A DNA stretch of 64,000 nt, taken from positions 1,426,001-1,490,000 of the forward strand of contig NZ_CP043959.1 of assembly GCF_008632955.1 (NCBI RefSeq). The letters are read 5' to 3'. The position numbers and the translations under genes were made by a program. Shown in pieces: positions 63,316 through 64,000 of the stretch. Position 1 is the stretch's first letter; every line of letters starts with the position of its first letter. A model generated the notes under the pieces. The model was not told the origin of the DNA, searched no databases, and saw only the letters and a list, made by a program, of their open reading frames with translations. The stretch is from Streptomyces tendae. GTDB lineage: Bacteria > Actinomycetota > Actinomycetes > Streptomycetales > Streptomycetaceae.

Positions 63316-64000
63316 ATGGGTAGGACACTCGCGGAGAAGGTCTGGGACGACCACGTCGTCCGGCGCGCCGAGGGCGAGCCCGACCTCCTCTTCATCGATC
63401 TGCACCTGCTGCACGAGGTGACCAGCCCCCAGGCCTTCGACGGCCTCCGTAAGAACGGCCGCCGGGTGCGCCGTCTCGACCTCACCATCGCGACCGAGGA
63501 CCACAACACCCCCACCCTCGACATCGACAAGCCCATCGCCGACCCGGTCTCCCGGGTCCAGCTGGAGACGCTGCGCAAGAACTGCGCGGAGTTCGGCGTC
63601 CGGCTGCACCCGCTGGGCGACGTCGAGCAGGGCGTCGTACACGTCGTCGGTCCGCAGCTGGGTCTGACCCAGCCCGGCATGACCGTGGTCTGCGGCGACT
63701 CGCACACCTCCACGCACGGCGCCTTCGGCGGACTGGCCTTCGGCATCGGCACCTCCCAGGTCGAGCACGTCCTGGCCACCCAGACGCTGCCGATGGCCCG
63801 CCCCAAGACCATGGCGATCACGGTCAACGGTGAGCTGCCCGAGGGCGTCACGGCCAAGGACCTGATCCTCGCGATCATCGCCAGGATCGGTACGGGCGGC
63901 GGCCAGGGCTACGTCCTGGAGTACCGCGGCGAGGCCATCGAGAAGCTCTCGATGGAGGCCCGCATGACCATCTGCAACATGTCGATCGAGGCCGGCGCCC
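63316..64000 (+). CDS. leuC: 3-isopropylmalate dehydratase large subunit, 5' part
   Basis: 228 residues are visible before the window ends. [20 protein letters not shown], the aconitase-family motif [29 protein letters not shown] and [20 protein letters not shown] (first Fe-S cysteine region). With LeuD it isomerises 2-isopropylmalate to 3-isopropylmalate. GGAGGG lies 6 bases before ATG 63316. A TAGTTG -10-like element is near 63275. Confidence 0.96.
   Translation, partial: MGRTLAEKVWDDHVVRRAEGEPDLLFIDLHLLHEVTSPQAFDGLRKNGRRVRRLDLTIATEDHNTPTLDIDKPIADPVSRVQLETLRKNCAEFGVRLHPLGDVEQGVVHVVGPQLGLTQPGMTVVCGDSHTSTHGAFGGLAFGIGTSQVEHVLATQTLPMARPKTMAITVNGELPEGVTAKDLILAIIARIGTGGGQGYVLEYRGEAIEKLSMEARMTICNMSIEAGA

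Overview
The window is chromosomal DNA from a Streptomyces-type actinomycete. GC content and third-codon-position GC are very high, GTG starts are common, several genes look leaderless, and the markers are typical of the genus: two complete conservons (sensor/roadblock/DUF742/GTPase cassettes), an actinobacterial acyl-CoA carboxylase beta/epsilon pair, a PucR-type proline regulator and an NdgR-type IclR regulator beside leuC. From family knowledge the gene order resembles the ilvBNC to leuC region of the S. coelicolor core chromosome. I see no phage, insertion sequence, CRISPR array or rRNA.

Layout. 0-11.6 kb: assorted genes (MMPL exporter, acetyltransferase, giant LuxR regulator, PQQ-type sugar dehydrogenase lipoprotein, aldo/keto reductase, hydroxyacid dehydrogenase). 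12-15 kb: a GGDEF/EAL protein (cdgE-like) broken by an apparent one-base deletion. 15-20.6 kb: ilvB-ilvN-ilvC behind a leader-peptide attenuator, then serA. 20.6-27 kb: a TetR/MFS drug-efflux pair and the proline catabolic pair putB-pruA with a divergent PucR regulator. 27.5-30 kb: leuB and ilvE. 30-36.2 kb: an NCS1 permease divergent from a five-gene run (urease gamma/beta fusion, divergent urease alpha, agmatine deiminase, small Cys-rich protein, TetR). 36.2-38.1 kb: citramalate synthase behind a leader with two adjacent Ile codons. 38-45.8 kb: a secreted Gly-rich protein, YceI, a B12/radical-SAM enzyme with an SDR, and accB-accE. 46-56.7 kb: two tandem conservons on the minus strand, the first with a frameshifted GTPase gene. 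57-64 kb: FAH-family hydrolase, gltX, HAD phosphatase, a five-gene tRNA cluster (Gln-Glu-Glu-Gln-Glu), MerR, ndgR and the start of leuC.

How it fits together. Most enzymes of branched-chain amino acid synthesis lie here, but in separate transcription units (ilvBNC, leuB, ilvE, cimA, leuC), each with its own control signals: two are ribosome-mediated attenuators and one is a likely NdgR operator. Citramalate synthase gives a threonine-independent entry to isoleucine. The best candidate for an undescribed system is the permease/urease-like/agmatine deiminase/TetR cassette. Its UreC keeps all nickel ligands but has a remodelled substrate pocket and lacks the flap cysteine, no urease accessory genes are nearby, and two similar TTTAGAG operators lie in the divergent promoter. 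I infer catabolism of a guanidino or ureido compound.

Quality note: the two frameshifts (cdgE and the first cvnD) are both one-base losses in C runs, so sequencing error must be excluded before reading them as biology.
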